DNA from: an uncultured Clostridia bacterium
Lineage (GTDB): Bacteria; Bacillota; Clostridia; Oscillospirales; CAG-272
DNA: 5,744 bases
Assembly (NCBI GenBank): GCA_946618395.1
Contig: CAMOLD010000088.1
Coordinates: 1-5,744 of the forward strand
Direction of reading: 5' to 3'
Position 1 is the first letter of the stretch. Every line of letters begins with the position of its first letter. Of the stretch, positions 1-5,509 are shown in pieces. Position numbers and translations under genes: made by a program. A model generated the notes under the pieces. The model saw nothing but the letters and a program-made list of their open reading frames with translations. It was not told where the DNA came from and made no database searches.

Positions 1-437
1 ACTATTTCGGCGAGTCCGGCAACAATTATTGGGACGGGGAAACCTTTGTGGTTACCGGTGCCAGCATGGGCGCTATGCAGAGCACGGCGGTTGCCGCAAT
101 GACCAAAGAGGTAACCGGCAAAGACGTCAGCCTTTTGGACATCAGCATTCCGTGGCTTTGCGACGTTAAGGGCGGCACCCAGGGCAGAAGACCGCGCAGC
201 TGGCCGCAAAACCTGGAACAGGACGGTTACTATGATCCGGCGGTGTTTGCCCCCAAGCTGACCTGCAAGGTCAATATCTATGCCCACCTGGGCGACCATA
301 CCTGCCCCGCCTCCGGCATTATGGCATTGTATAACGGAATTACATCCGAAAAGGCCCTGACCTTTGAGCAAAACAAAGACCACGGCGGCGGAAACGGCGG
401 CAGCAAATATCAGCTTTCGCAAAATCCGAATTCGTAA
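1..437 (+). CDS. Acetyl xylan esterase-like alpha/beta hydrolase (CE7/AXE1 type), 3' part only
   Basis: The gene is cut by the left window edge; codons run in frame from base 3 and stop at TAA 435-437, so about 144 residues are visible. The GTG at base 48 is an internal valine codon, not a start: the frame is open upstream and reads as protein (YFGESGNNYWDGETF). What is seen is a nucleophile elbow GASMG with Ser at 63-65, a segment IPWLCDV, then GDHTCPASGIMALYN with the likely acid Asp at 294-296, and a C-terminal DHGGG with the likely catalytic His at 381-383. This order and spacing match the second half of AXE1/cephalosporin-C deacetylase family esterases, whose usual length is about 320 residues. 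These enzymes remove acetyl groups from xylo-oligosaccharides and other small acetylated substrates, commonly inside the cell. The family is fairly secure; the exact substrate is not. It lies on the same strand as the downstream operon but is separated by a terminator and a new promoter. Confidence 0.8.
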   Translation, partial: YFGESGNNYWDGETFVVTGASMGAMQSTAVAAMTKEVTGKDVSLLDISIPWLCDVKGGTQGRRPRSWPQNLEQDGYYDPAVFAPKLTCKVNIYAHLGDHTCPASGIMALYNGITSEKALTFEQNKDHGGGNGGSKYQLSQNPNS

Positions 438-442
438 CATAC

Positions 443-480
443 AAAAAAGGCGACTGTCAAAATGACAGTCGCCTTTTTTT
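443..480 (+). terminator. Strong intrinsic terminator of the esterase gene
   Basis: A perfect 17-bp inverted repeat pairs 443-459 with 463-479 around an AAA loop. The GC-rich core is GGCGACTGTCA, preceded by A6 and followed by T7. It begins five bases after the esterase stop codon. Because the arms carry an A-tract and a T-tract, it could also terminate transcription from the other strand. Confidence 0.93.
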
Positions 481-497
481 GTGCAAAATATTGCCTC

Positions 498-511
498 AAA
501 ATTGCAATTTT
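498..511. promoter_or_regulatory. Perfect 14-bp palindrome abutting the -35 box (candidate operator)
   Basis: The sequence AAAATTGCAATTTT is a perfect palindrome and ends two bases before the -35 hexamer at 514. A related GCAA...TTGC pattern lies just upstream at 483-494. The position directly upstream of a consensus promoter is typical for the binding site of a dimeric regulator. No regulator is encoded in the window, and AT-rich palindromes of this length can arise by chance, so the assignment is an inference. Confidence 0.35.
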
Positions 512-513
512 AC

Positions 514-542
514 TTGACATCTATATATTTTATTGTTATAAT
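514..542 (+). promoter_or_regulatory. Consensus housekeeping-sigma promoter with extended -10, driving the operon
   Basis: The -35 box TTGACA (514-519) and the -10 box TATAAT (537-542) both match consensus exactly and are separated by the optimal 17 bases. A TGT at 534-536 forms an extended -10 (TGnTATAAT). Transcription is expected to start near 549, giving a leader of about 35 bases before the ATG at 584. A second TATAAT at 554-559 has no suitable -35 and is probably fortuitous. A promoter this close to consensus should be strong unless it is repressed, which fits the palindrome just upstream. Confidence 0.92.
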
Positions 543-546
543 TTAA

Positions 547-574
547 CTCGGAATATAATGTTTCCGGGAAAGGA
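547..574 (+). promoter_or_regulatory. 5' leader hairpin and ribosome binding site of the SGNH hydrolase gene
   Basis: Bases 547-553 (CTCGGAA) can pair with 562-568 (TTCCGGG) through seven pairs, one of them G-U. The hairpin would lie at the extreme 5' end of the predicted mRNA. Its right arm runs into the Shine-Dalgarno-like GGAAAGGA at 567-574, nine bases before the ATG at 584. The RBS is well supported. The hairpin is short and depends on the transcription start, so its role (5' end protection or mild occlusion of the RBS) is speculative. Confidence 0.45.
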
Positions 575-583
575 CTTTTTACC

Positions 584-1636
584 ATGGCTTATTTGAACAA
601 TACCGCTTTGAAGATGAAAGAAAAAAAGGAGCTGAACATTGCCTATATCGGCGGTTCGGTTACGCAGGGATACGGTTCCTCCAACGGCAGGGAAAAATCC
701 TGGCCTACGCTGGTCAGTCGCTGGTTTGAGGAGCAGTATGCAATCAAGGTCAATTTCGTTAATGCCGGCATTGGCGGAACGGCATCCTATCTTGCAAACT
801 TCCGCTTTGGGACCGACGTTGCACCAATCAAACCCGATTTGTTCTTCATCGAGTTTGCCGTAAACGATTACTACGAGGAGTTTGATTACCGCACCGTTCG
901 TCGGCAGTCCGAATCGCTGCTCTCCCAGGCATACAAACTCAACCCGAATATGGACGTTGTGTATGCGTTTACCTATGATTTGCATTACGATACCGACGAT
1001 TATCCGCAACTCCGTGCGCACCGCGACGTTGCCGACCGCAACGGCCTGTTGTCCATCAAGTTCAGCGATTACATCTATGCCAAATGCCGCGAGACCGGCG
1101 AGAATCCGCACGACTTTTACATTGACTGGGTGCACCCCAACGACTACGGCTACAAAACCTATGCCGAAATTGTGGAAAGTGTTTTGGCAAAAGAACTGGA
1201 AAACTGCAAGGATGCAACCAAAATTGTTCCGCACACCCTGGTTGCGCTCTCGGACGATCTCTTGACCAACGCGCACCTTTTGACCGGCGAGAAGGCCTAC
1301 GACCTTGCCGGCTGGACCTTTGAGGAAGAGGGTATGCGCTACGGTGGACACCTGATTGCCGAGAAACCGGGCAGCACCTTTAAGGTGGACTTTGAGGGAA
1401 CCGACTTTGGTCTGTTCTACAACGCCGGCGAAAACTGCGGCAGACTGCAATTCGTTGTGGACGGCAAAGAGCGGCTGATTGTTGACACCTACCTTTGGCA
1501 CGTGAACTGCAAGGAAAAACCGATTTTCACCTGTCTGAAACCCGGAAAGCACACCGTGGAGGTTACGCTCCTGGAAGATAAGAACGGCAAGAGCGGCGGC
1601 AACAAAGCCGAGATCGGCGCTTTCCTTGTCGGCTGA
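584..1636 (+). CDS. SGNH/GDSL-type hydrolase with a C-terminal beta-rich domain
   Basis: This 350-residue protein is probably a cytoplasmic carbohydrate or lipid-type esterase. All four SGNH blocks are visible: block I IGGSVTQGYG with nucleophile Ser25 (GGS replaces the usual GDS), block II NAGIGGT with Gly62, block III EFAVND with Asn94, and block V DWVHPND with Asp181 and His184 as the DxxH pair. Residues about 20-200 form the hydrolase domain. Residues about 225-350 are rich in alternating hydrophobics and turns and end in a segment like those of small beta-sandwich or carbohydrate-binding modules; this domain assignment is by appearance only. There is no signal peptide. The ATG at 584 is chosen because GGAAAGGA lies nine bases upstream; the ATG at codon 11 has no such site. 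It is first in the operon, 39 bases before the next gene. Deacetylation of a sugar or oligosaccharide is the likeliest activity from the family and from the neighbouring acetyl esterase, but the substrate is unknown. Confidence 0.88.
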   Translation: MAYLNNTALKMKEKKELNIAYIGGSVTQGYGSSNGREKSWPTLVSRWFEEQYAIKVNFVNAGIGGTASYLANFRFGTDVAPIKPDLFFIEFAVNDYYEEFDYRTVRRQSESLLSQAYKLNPNMDVVYAFTYDLHYDTDDYPQLRAHRDVADRNGLLSIKFSDYIYAKCRETGENPHDFYIDWVHPNDYGYKTYAEIVESVLAKELENCKDATKIVPHTLVALSDDLLTNAHLLTGEKAYDLAGWTFEEEGMRYGGHLIAEKPGSTFKVDFEGTDFGLFYNAGENCGRLQFVVDGKERLIVDTYLWHVNCKEKPIFTCLKPGKHTVEVTLLEDKNGKSGGNKAEIGAFLVG

Positions 1637-1675
1637 TTTTGACCAATATAGAGCATCAGAAAAGGAGAAACTACC

Positions 1676-2620
1676 ATGCTTGTTGGGATTTGCGATTATT
1701 TGTTCAAAGGGATTACAGAAAATTATGACGAGTGCTACAAACTTGCCGCCGAACTTGGCTACAACTCGGTTGACCTGAGCAGCACGGAATGGTCGGTCGG
1801 GCAAATTTACAAAGAGCAGATGTCCGGGTTTTATGACAAATCGCTCGAAGAACTGGAAGCATATTTCAAGCCCATGTATGAAGCCGCAACCAAATACGGC
1901 ATTATCTTCAACCAAATGCACGCCCCGTTCCCCACGGCGCGCACCGGATATCCGGAGCTGAACGCCTACATTCACATGACCTTTGAAAAGTGCATTCACA
2001 TTGCGCGGATGTTAAAATCGAAATACCTCGTTGTTCACGGCGTTCATGTGGACAACCACAGAACCGTGGAGGAGGATTTCCAATATCACCTTGACCTGTT
2101 TTCCACCTTTATCCCGCTCCTTAAAGAGCAGGGCGTTGTGATGTGCATTGAGAACACCTACTATTATTACCTCGGTCGCATCAACTGTTACAGTGCATCC
2201 AACTCCGACTTTTTGGTGCGCTTGGTGGAAGAACTGAACAAAAAAGCCGGTGCCGAATGCTTTGGTCTTTGCTATGACGTTGGTCACGGCAACATTACCG
2301 GAAAAGATCAGTTCCAGGAGATCCTTGCCTACGGCGACCACCTGAAAGTATTGCACATTCACGATACCGACGGGACCTTTGACACCCACCTCATCCCCTA
2401 CACCGCGCGCTATACCGACCGGCAGGGAACCGACTGGGACGGCGTTCTCAAAGCGCTTGCCAAAATCAACTATAACGGCGTGATCAACTTTGAGAGCGAC
2501 GGCGGCATCCTCGGCTTTCCCAAGGAACTGCGCAGCGCCGCTTTGCGCCTGAACGCCGAGATCGGCAAATATTTCAGTGATCGGATTGAGGAATACAAAA
2601 AGGAGTTTCAAAAAGCATAA
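1676..2620 (+). CDS. Sugar phosphate isomerase/epimerase-like TIM barrel (xylose isomerase-like/AP endonuclease 2 fold)
   Basis: The protein has 314 residues, close to the usual 270-320 for this superfamily, whose members isomerise or epimerise sugars, sugar acids or inositols using a divalent metal. Strand-end motifs appear in the expected order: NQMHAPF (His82), YLVVHGVH (His121, His124), VVMCIENT (Glu159), CYDVGHGN (Asp201, His204), LKVLHIHDTDG (His227, His229) and VINFESD (Glu273). Glu159, Asp201, His227 and Glu273 are the likely metal ligands; the Asp201-His204 spacing and its distance to His227 resemble those of ketose 3-epimerases. There is no signal peptide. The start is set by AAAGGAG at 1661-1667, eight bases before the ATG. 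The stop codon overlaps the start of the phosphoesterase gene, so the two products are probably made together. The metal site is seen; the precise substrate and whether it isomerises, epimerises or dehydrates cannot be decided from sequence alone. Confidence 0.87.
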   Translation: MLVGICDYLFKGITENYDECYKLAAELGYNSVDLSSTEWSVGQIYKEQMSGFYDKSLEELEAYFKPMYEAATKYGIIFNQMHAPFPTARTGYPELNAYIHMTFEKCIHIARMLKSKYLVVHGVHVDNHRTVEEDFQYHLDLFSTFIPLLKEQGVVMCIENTYYYYLGRINCYSASNSDFLVRLVEELNKKAGAECFGLCYDVGHGNITGKDQFQEILAYGDHLKVLHIHDTDGTFDTHLIPYTARYTDRQGTDWDGVLKALAKINYNGVINFESDGGILGFPKELRSAALRLNAEIGKYFSDRIEEYKKEFQKA

Positions 2621-3768
2621 TGGATATTGACAGCGAACAGGCAATCTCAATTCCATCGGTGATGCGATATGCCCCGGCGGTTTTTGCCGTCCGGGAGGAA
2701 TATCAAATCATGATTCCCGTCCGGGAACCGACCATTCTATGGGTGCAGGTGGGGGACGAGATCTATTGCGATGAGAGCAACGGCATTTTGCGCTCGGATA
2801 CCGAAATCCATAAAATCACCGTTCCCATGTCGGCGCTGGACACCGCAGGGGAATATACCGTTTGTTGGAAAAAGATGGTGGAGCGCAAGCCCTATTTCCC
2901 CGTGACCGGGGAGGAGGAACGGGCAACCTTTGCTTTTTCGCCTTTGCGCGGCGAACTGATCCGCGCCTATATGATTGCCGACGCGCATGGGCATTTTGAA
3001 AAAGCCCTTGGCGCGGCAAAACAGTTCATCCAGCAACAGGGCGGCATTGACCTGTTGATTCTGAACGGCGACGTTGTCAACCACAGCGGCAGTTTGGAGT
3101 ATTTTGATATTTACTATCAACTCTCCCAGGAAATTACCGGCGGTTCTATTCCGGTGGTCGTTTCCCGCGGGAACCACGATTTGCGCGGTGCGTGTGCCGA
3201 AAAACTGGCGCAATACACGCCCGGAGAAAACGGCAATTCTTATTTTTCCTTCCGCCTGGGCGGCCTTTGGGGGCTTGTGCTGGATTGCGGCGAGGACAAA
3301 AACGACGACCATCCCGAATACGGCGGCACCATTTGCTGCCATTCCTTCCGCCGGCGCGAAACCGCCTATCTGGACAACATCATTGACAACGCCAAGCGGG
3401 AATACAACGCCCCGGGCGTGGAACACAAGATCATTGTTTCCCATGTGCCGTTTACCGAAATTCCAGAGGCCCCGTTCGATATTGAACAGGATACCTACCG
3501 CGGCTGGGTGGAGCGGTTGAACGACGACGTGAAACCGGATGTGATGCTCTGCGGACACGTGCACAAGATGTATGTGACCGAAAAGGGAGACGAAAAGGAC
3601 GCCTACGGCGCCGCATTCCCGGTGGTTGTCGGGTCCAAACTGCACGAAGACAACGAGAACGAAGTAAACACCTATTTTGCAGGGTGCGGAATTGTGATGG
3701 AAGGCAAGGAGACCCGCGTTTTCTTCAACGACTCCGAAAAAACATTGCAGGAAATTACACTTTCATAA
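2620..3768 (+). CDS. Calcineurin-like metallophosphoesterase with an N-terminal beta domain
   Basis: This 382-residue protein carries the complete dimetal signature of the family: ADAH (Asp121, His123), NGD (Asp151), GNHD (Asn185, His186), VSH (His275) and CGHVH (His313, His315). Such enzymes hydrolyse phosphomonoesters or phosphodiesters. Residues 1 to about 110 precede the catalytic domain and look like a beta-sandwich, as in purple acid phosphatase-like proteins; that is inferred from residue pattern. No signal peptide is visible, so it is probably cytoplasmic. The ATG shares its A with the last base of the upstream TAA (ATAATGG), indicating translational coupling. The only Shine-Dalgarno match, AAAGGAG ending at 2605, is 14 bases away, longer than optimal, which makes coupling more plausible. 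Placed between a sugar isomerase and an organophosphate-type transporter, it may act on a phosphorylated sugar or polyol; this is an inference. Confidence 0.9.
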   Translation: MDIDSEQAISIPSVMRYAPAVFAVREEYQIMIPVREPTILWVQVGDEIYCDESNGILRSDTEIHKITVPMSALDTAGEYTVCWKKMVERKPYFPVTGEEERATFAFSPLRGELIRAYMIADAHGHFEKALGAAKQFIQQQGGIDLLILNGDVVNHSGSLEYFDIYYQLSQEITGGSIPVVVSRGNHDLRGACAEKLAQYTPGENGNSYFSFRLGGLWGLVLDCGEDKNDDHPEYGGTICCHSFRRRETAYLDNIIDNAKREYNAPGVEHKIIVSHVPFTEIPEAPFDIEQDTYRGWVERLNDDVKPDVMLCGHVHKMYVTEKGDEKDAYGAAFPVVVGSKLHEDNENEVNTYFAGCGIVMEGKETRVFFNDSEKTLQEITLS

Positions 3769-3792
3769 AAAAGAGGCTATCAAACAAACATC

Positions 3793-5094
3793 ATGGAAGA
3801 AATTCGGCGTTCCAATACCAAAAAACAGATTTTTTTAATTGTTTTGTGCTGTCTTGCCTACGGCTTTGCCTATGTTGGCAGATATAGCTACAATTCAAAC
3901 ATCAGCAACATCATCAACGAGTTCGGCGTCAGCCAGGCGTCCACGGGTTTGATCGGCACCTTCTTCTTCTTTACCTACGGCGTTGGTCAAATTTTGAACG
4001 CGTTTCTTTGCAAATACTATCCCAAGCGGTTTGTGATTGCAGGGTCGTTGTTGCTTTCCTCAATCATCAACTGCATCATGTTCTTCCTGCCGGCAACGCC
4101 AGGGGCATTTGAAGCAATCAAGTTTTTGTGGATGTGCAACGGCGTTTGCCAATCGGTTCTTTGGCCGACCTTGATTTTGACATTGAGCGAAACCATTGAA
4201 AAACGGCTGATGAAATACGGCATTCTGGCAATGAGCGTTTCGGTTGCCATCGGAACCTTCCTGGCATACGGCGGCAGCGCGATCTTTTCGCTCCCCTCCG
4301 TCAATTTTTACCGGGGAACCTACCTGCTTGCCGTCGGGCTGATGATGACGCTGGCAATCATCTGGTTCTGCTCTTACAACACCTTAACGGCGCAAAAACC
4401 GGTACTCGGCGAAGTACAGGCTCCGGCCGAAGAGGAAAAGAAAAAATCCGGCGTCAGCGGGATTCCGGCAGCTCTTGCCGGACTGGTTGCCGTTTGCGCA
4501 GTCTTTGCCGTTGCCGATAACCTGATCAAGGACGGCTTCCATACCTGGGCACCGCGCATTCTGGAAAAGACGTTTGATTTGAACATCAGCAAATCCATAG
4601 CGCTCACTTTGGTTTTGCCGGTATTCGGCTTTTTCGGCTCGGCAAGCGCGCTTTGGGCAAACAAGCTCATCAAAGGCTTCCGCCCCTTGACCGGCACGTT
4701 CTACCTTCTTACCAGCTTGTGCCTCGGCGGCATCGCGCTCATCTTCTACCACGGCGGAACAGGAACGCCCATGCTGATCATTGCGTTGATTTTGATGGGG
4801 TTGATTTCCAGTTTGACGCATGGTATCAATAACATTTTGACAAGTATCATGCCGCTGACCCTGCGCAGCAAAGTCAATGCCGGGCTCCTGACCGGTGTTC
4901 TCAACGGGTTCTGCTATCTCGGCAGTACCATCAGTACCTACGGATTGGGCAAAATTGCCGACCACTTCGATTGGAAGATCGTGATTTTGGTCTTGCTTTG
5001 CGTGACCATCGGCGTGACCGCGCTTGCCGGAATTACCACCTTGATTCACGCTTTGAAAGGCGAAAAAGACCCGGAACAGGAATCGGTTGAATAA
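3793..5094 (+). CDS. MFS transporter resembling the organophosphate:phosphate antiporter (OPA) family
   Basis: This 433-residue protein has twelve hydrophobic segments at roughly 12-32, 49-72, 79-99, 110-131, 143-164, 174-193, 224-246, 267-289, 298-318, 325-347, 360-383 and 395-418. A charged central loop at about 194-222 contains AEEEKKK. Several places resemble GlpT/UhpT: Arg30 in YVGRYSYN at the end of helix 1 sits where GlpT has its substrate-binding Arg45, NGVCQSVLWP in helix 4 matches the NG..Q...WP pattern, and NLIKDGFHTWAP in helix 7 aligns with the GlpT stretch containing Arg269, here Lys246. That suggests import of an anionic, perhaps phosphorylated, compound across the inner membrane; the alignment is from memory. 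The gene starts 24 bases after the phosphoesterase stop. The only RBS-like sequence, GAGG at 3773-3776, is 16 bases from the ATG, so initiation may depend on coupling. No other start codon lies between the in-frame upstream stop and this ATG. Confidence 0.85.
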   Translation: MEEIRRSNTKKQIFLIVLCCLAYGFAYVGRYSYNSNISNIINEFGVSQASTGLIGTFFFFTYGVGQILNAFLCKYYPKRFVIAGSLLLSSIINCIMFFLPATPGAFEAIKFLWMCNGVCQSVLWPTLILTLSETIEKRLMKYGILAMSVSVAIGTFLAYGGSAIFSLPSVNFYRGTYLLAVGLMMTLAIIWFCSYNTLTAQKPVLGEVQAPAEEEKKKSGVSGIPAALAGLVAVCAVFAVADNLIKDGFHTWAPRILEKTFDLNISKSIALTLVLPVFGFFGSASALWANKLIKGFRPLTGTFYLLTSLCLGGIALIFYHGGTGTPMLIIALILMGLISSLTHGINNILTSIMPLTLRSKVNAGLLTGVLNGFCYLGSTISTYGLGKIADHFDWKIVILVLLCVTIGVTALAGITTLIHALKGEKDPEQESVE

Positions 5095-5110
5095 TTTTTA
5101 TATAAAAATT
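5093..5110. repeat. Perfect 18-bp AT-only palindrome between transporter and small gene
   Basis: AATTTTTATATAAAAATT reads the same on both strands. It starts on the last two bases of the transporter stop codon and ends two bases before the AAGGAGG of the small gene. It contains TATAAA (5101-5106), but no -35 lies at a suitable distance upstream, so a promoter is not supported. It may be a protein-binding site or simple AT-rich spacer DNA; as RNA it would be a weak A-U hairpin. Confidence 0.4.
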
Positions 5111-5124
5111 TAAGGAGGATTGAA

Positions 5125-5235
5125 ATGAATCGTCAAGAGTATCAAACCCCGCAAATTTGGATGATCGAGGTAGAAGAATTGATCTGCTCCTCGCAGGATC
5201 CGACCGATGATAATAAATGGACCCATATTGTTTGA
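5125..5235 (+). CDS. Small 36-residue protein, possible modified-peptide precursor
   Basis: The reading frame runs from ATG 5125 to TGA 5233-5235 behind a near-perfect ribosome binding site, AAGGAGG at 5112-5118, six bases from the start. That is the best RBS in the window and the main reason to call the gene. The product starts MNRQEYQTPQIWMIEVEE, continues with LICSSQDPTDD and ends NKWTHIV. It has no membrane segment or secretion signal. The first half is acidic/hydrophobic with a Y6-x-x-P9-x-I11 motif; the second half holds one Cys (21), Ser/Thr residues, four Asp (25, 28, 29 plus none beyond 29 except polar residues) and a Trp. Short proteins beginning with a YxxP-type segment followed by an acidic stretch and a Ser/Cys/Asp-rich tail are common in gut Firmicutes, mostly of unknown function. 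YxxPxL/I is also a leader motif recognised by PqqD-like domains in lasso-peptide systems. It is probably cotranscribed with the transporter and ends at the terminator 24 bases on. Function unknown. Confidence 0.68.
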   Translation: MNRQEYQTPQIWMIEVEELICSSQDPTDDNKWTHIV

Positions 5236-5258
5236 AAAAACAATCCCCCGCGAAAATT

Positions 5259-5310
5259 TCAAACAAAAAAGTTCCGCAGGATCGCGTTCCTGCGGAACTT
5301 TTTTGTTTGA
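5259..5310 (+). terminator. Long intrinsic terminator after the small gene (likely end of operon)
   Basis: Bases 5259-5281 pair perfectly with 5288-5310 over 23 bp, leaving a six-base loop TCGCGT. The core is GTTCCGCAGGA, flanked by an A6 tract on the left arm and T6 on the right arm. It is symmetric enough to work in both directions. An alternative pairing exists: 5230-5237 (GTTTGAAA, including the last codons of the small gene) is complementary to 5257-5264 (TTTCAAAC), which would invade the foot of the terminator stem. Confidence 0.9.
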
Positions 5311-5320
5311 TAAAAACCAC

Positions 5321-5349
5321 TTGATTACAGATAGTTCTCGGATTATAAT
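5321..5349 (+). promoter_or_regulatory. Promoter-like sequence in the downstream intergenic region
   Basis: TTGATT (5321-5326, four of six matches to TTGACA) is followed after exactly 17 bases by a perfect TATAAT (5344-5349). Transcription would start near 5356 and run to the terminator at 5470-5503, giving an RNA of about 150 bases. No convincing reading frame lies in that stretch: the only ATG-led frame, 5370-5405, has 11 codons and no RBS. Since AT-rich intergenic DNA often contains such matches, it is a moderate candidate only. Confidence 0.42.
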
Positions 5350-5388
5350 AAAATCCCGTGAGCACCCAATGGTAGCCCGCGGGATTTT
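5350..5388. repeat. Inverted repeat / stem-loop downstream of the promoter-like sequence
   Basis: AAAATCCCGTG at 5350-5360 pairs with CGCGGGATTTT at 5378-5388 over 11 bp with one G-U pair. A small inner hairpin ACC/GGT lies at 5364-5373. It ends in only four T residues, so it is a weaker terminator shape than its neighbours. If transcription starts near 5356, the left arm would be partly missing from the RNA, so the element might instead act as DNA or belong to read-through transcripts. Confidence 0.5.
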
Positions 5389-5401
5389 GCGAAGAACCAC
5401 C

Positions 5402-5451
5402 TAAAAGGACCATTTTCAAGGTAGAAAAAGTAAAAAGGACGCGATTTTCAA
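5402..5451. repeat. Imperfect tandem direct repeat of a TAAAAGGAC-ATTTTCAA unit
   Basis: The unit TAAAAGGACCATTTTCAA (5402-5419) recurs as TAAAAAGGACGCGATTTTCAA (5431-5451). The shared blocks are AAAAGGAC and ATTTTCAA, with one to three extra bases in the second copy. The AAAAGGA parts look like ribosome binding sites but no start codon follows at a proper distance. The repeat may be a paired protein site, two structural units of an RNA, or remnants of small genes. Confidence 0.4.
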
Positions 5452-5469
5452 CCAAATTTCTGTTTTTCA

Positions 5470-5503
5470 AGAAAAGAGCACCGCATTTGCGGTGCTCTTT
5501 TCT
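5470..5503. terminator. Intrinsic terminator for the minus-strand gene, possibly bidirectional
   Basis: AGAAAAGAGCACCGCA (5470-5485) is complementary to 5488-5503; the innermost pair cannot form, leaving 15 bp and an ATTT loop. It begins seven bases beyond the stop codon of the minus-strand gene. Both arms end in A-rich/T-rich stretches, so it can serve the minus-strand gene and also close any plus-strand RNA from the 5321 promoter-like site. Confidence 0.85.
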
Positions 5504-5509
5504 ATTGCT

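Noticed and set aside
443..503. Terminator repeats considered as CRISPR units or insertion-sequence ends
   Set aside because: Each hairpin in the window is single and different in sequence, there are no regularly spaced repeats, and no transposase or Cas gene is present.
536..1999. 487-codon open frame on the minus strand across the SGNH hydrolase gene and part of the isomerase gene
   Set aside because: It lies opposite two genes with complete family motifs, has no family motif of its own, and it ends inside the promoter region. Long antisense frames like this arise from the codon bias of the sense genes.
2012..3645. Two further long minus-strand frames (2012-2656 and 2737-3645)
   Set aside because: Both mirror the isomerase and phosphoesterase genes, which carry intact catalytic motifs; the translated antisense products show no recognisable domain.
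4384..5049. 221-codon minus-strand frame across the transporter gene
   Set aside because: Its polar, Gln/Asn-rich composition is what the reverse of hydrophobic transporter codons gives; no RBS or domain supports it.
5098..5106. TATAAA-type -10 box upstream of the small gene
   Set aside because: No -35-like hexamer lies 15-19 bases upstream, and the expected start would fall inside the ribosome binding site.
5207..5404. 65-codon plus-strand frame across the operon terminator
   Set aside because: It translates both arms of the terminator hairpin and overlaps the better supported small gene in another frame; it has no RBS.
5033..5470. Minus-strand frames of 145 and 96 codons covering the small gene and the intergenic region
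   Set aside because: They read through two terminator stems and the small gene; the composition looks random and no supported start is present.
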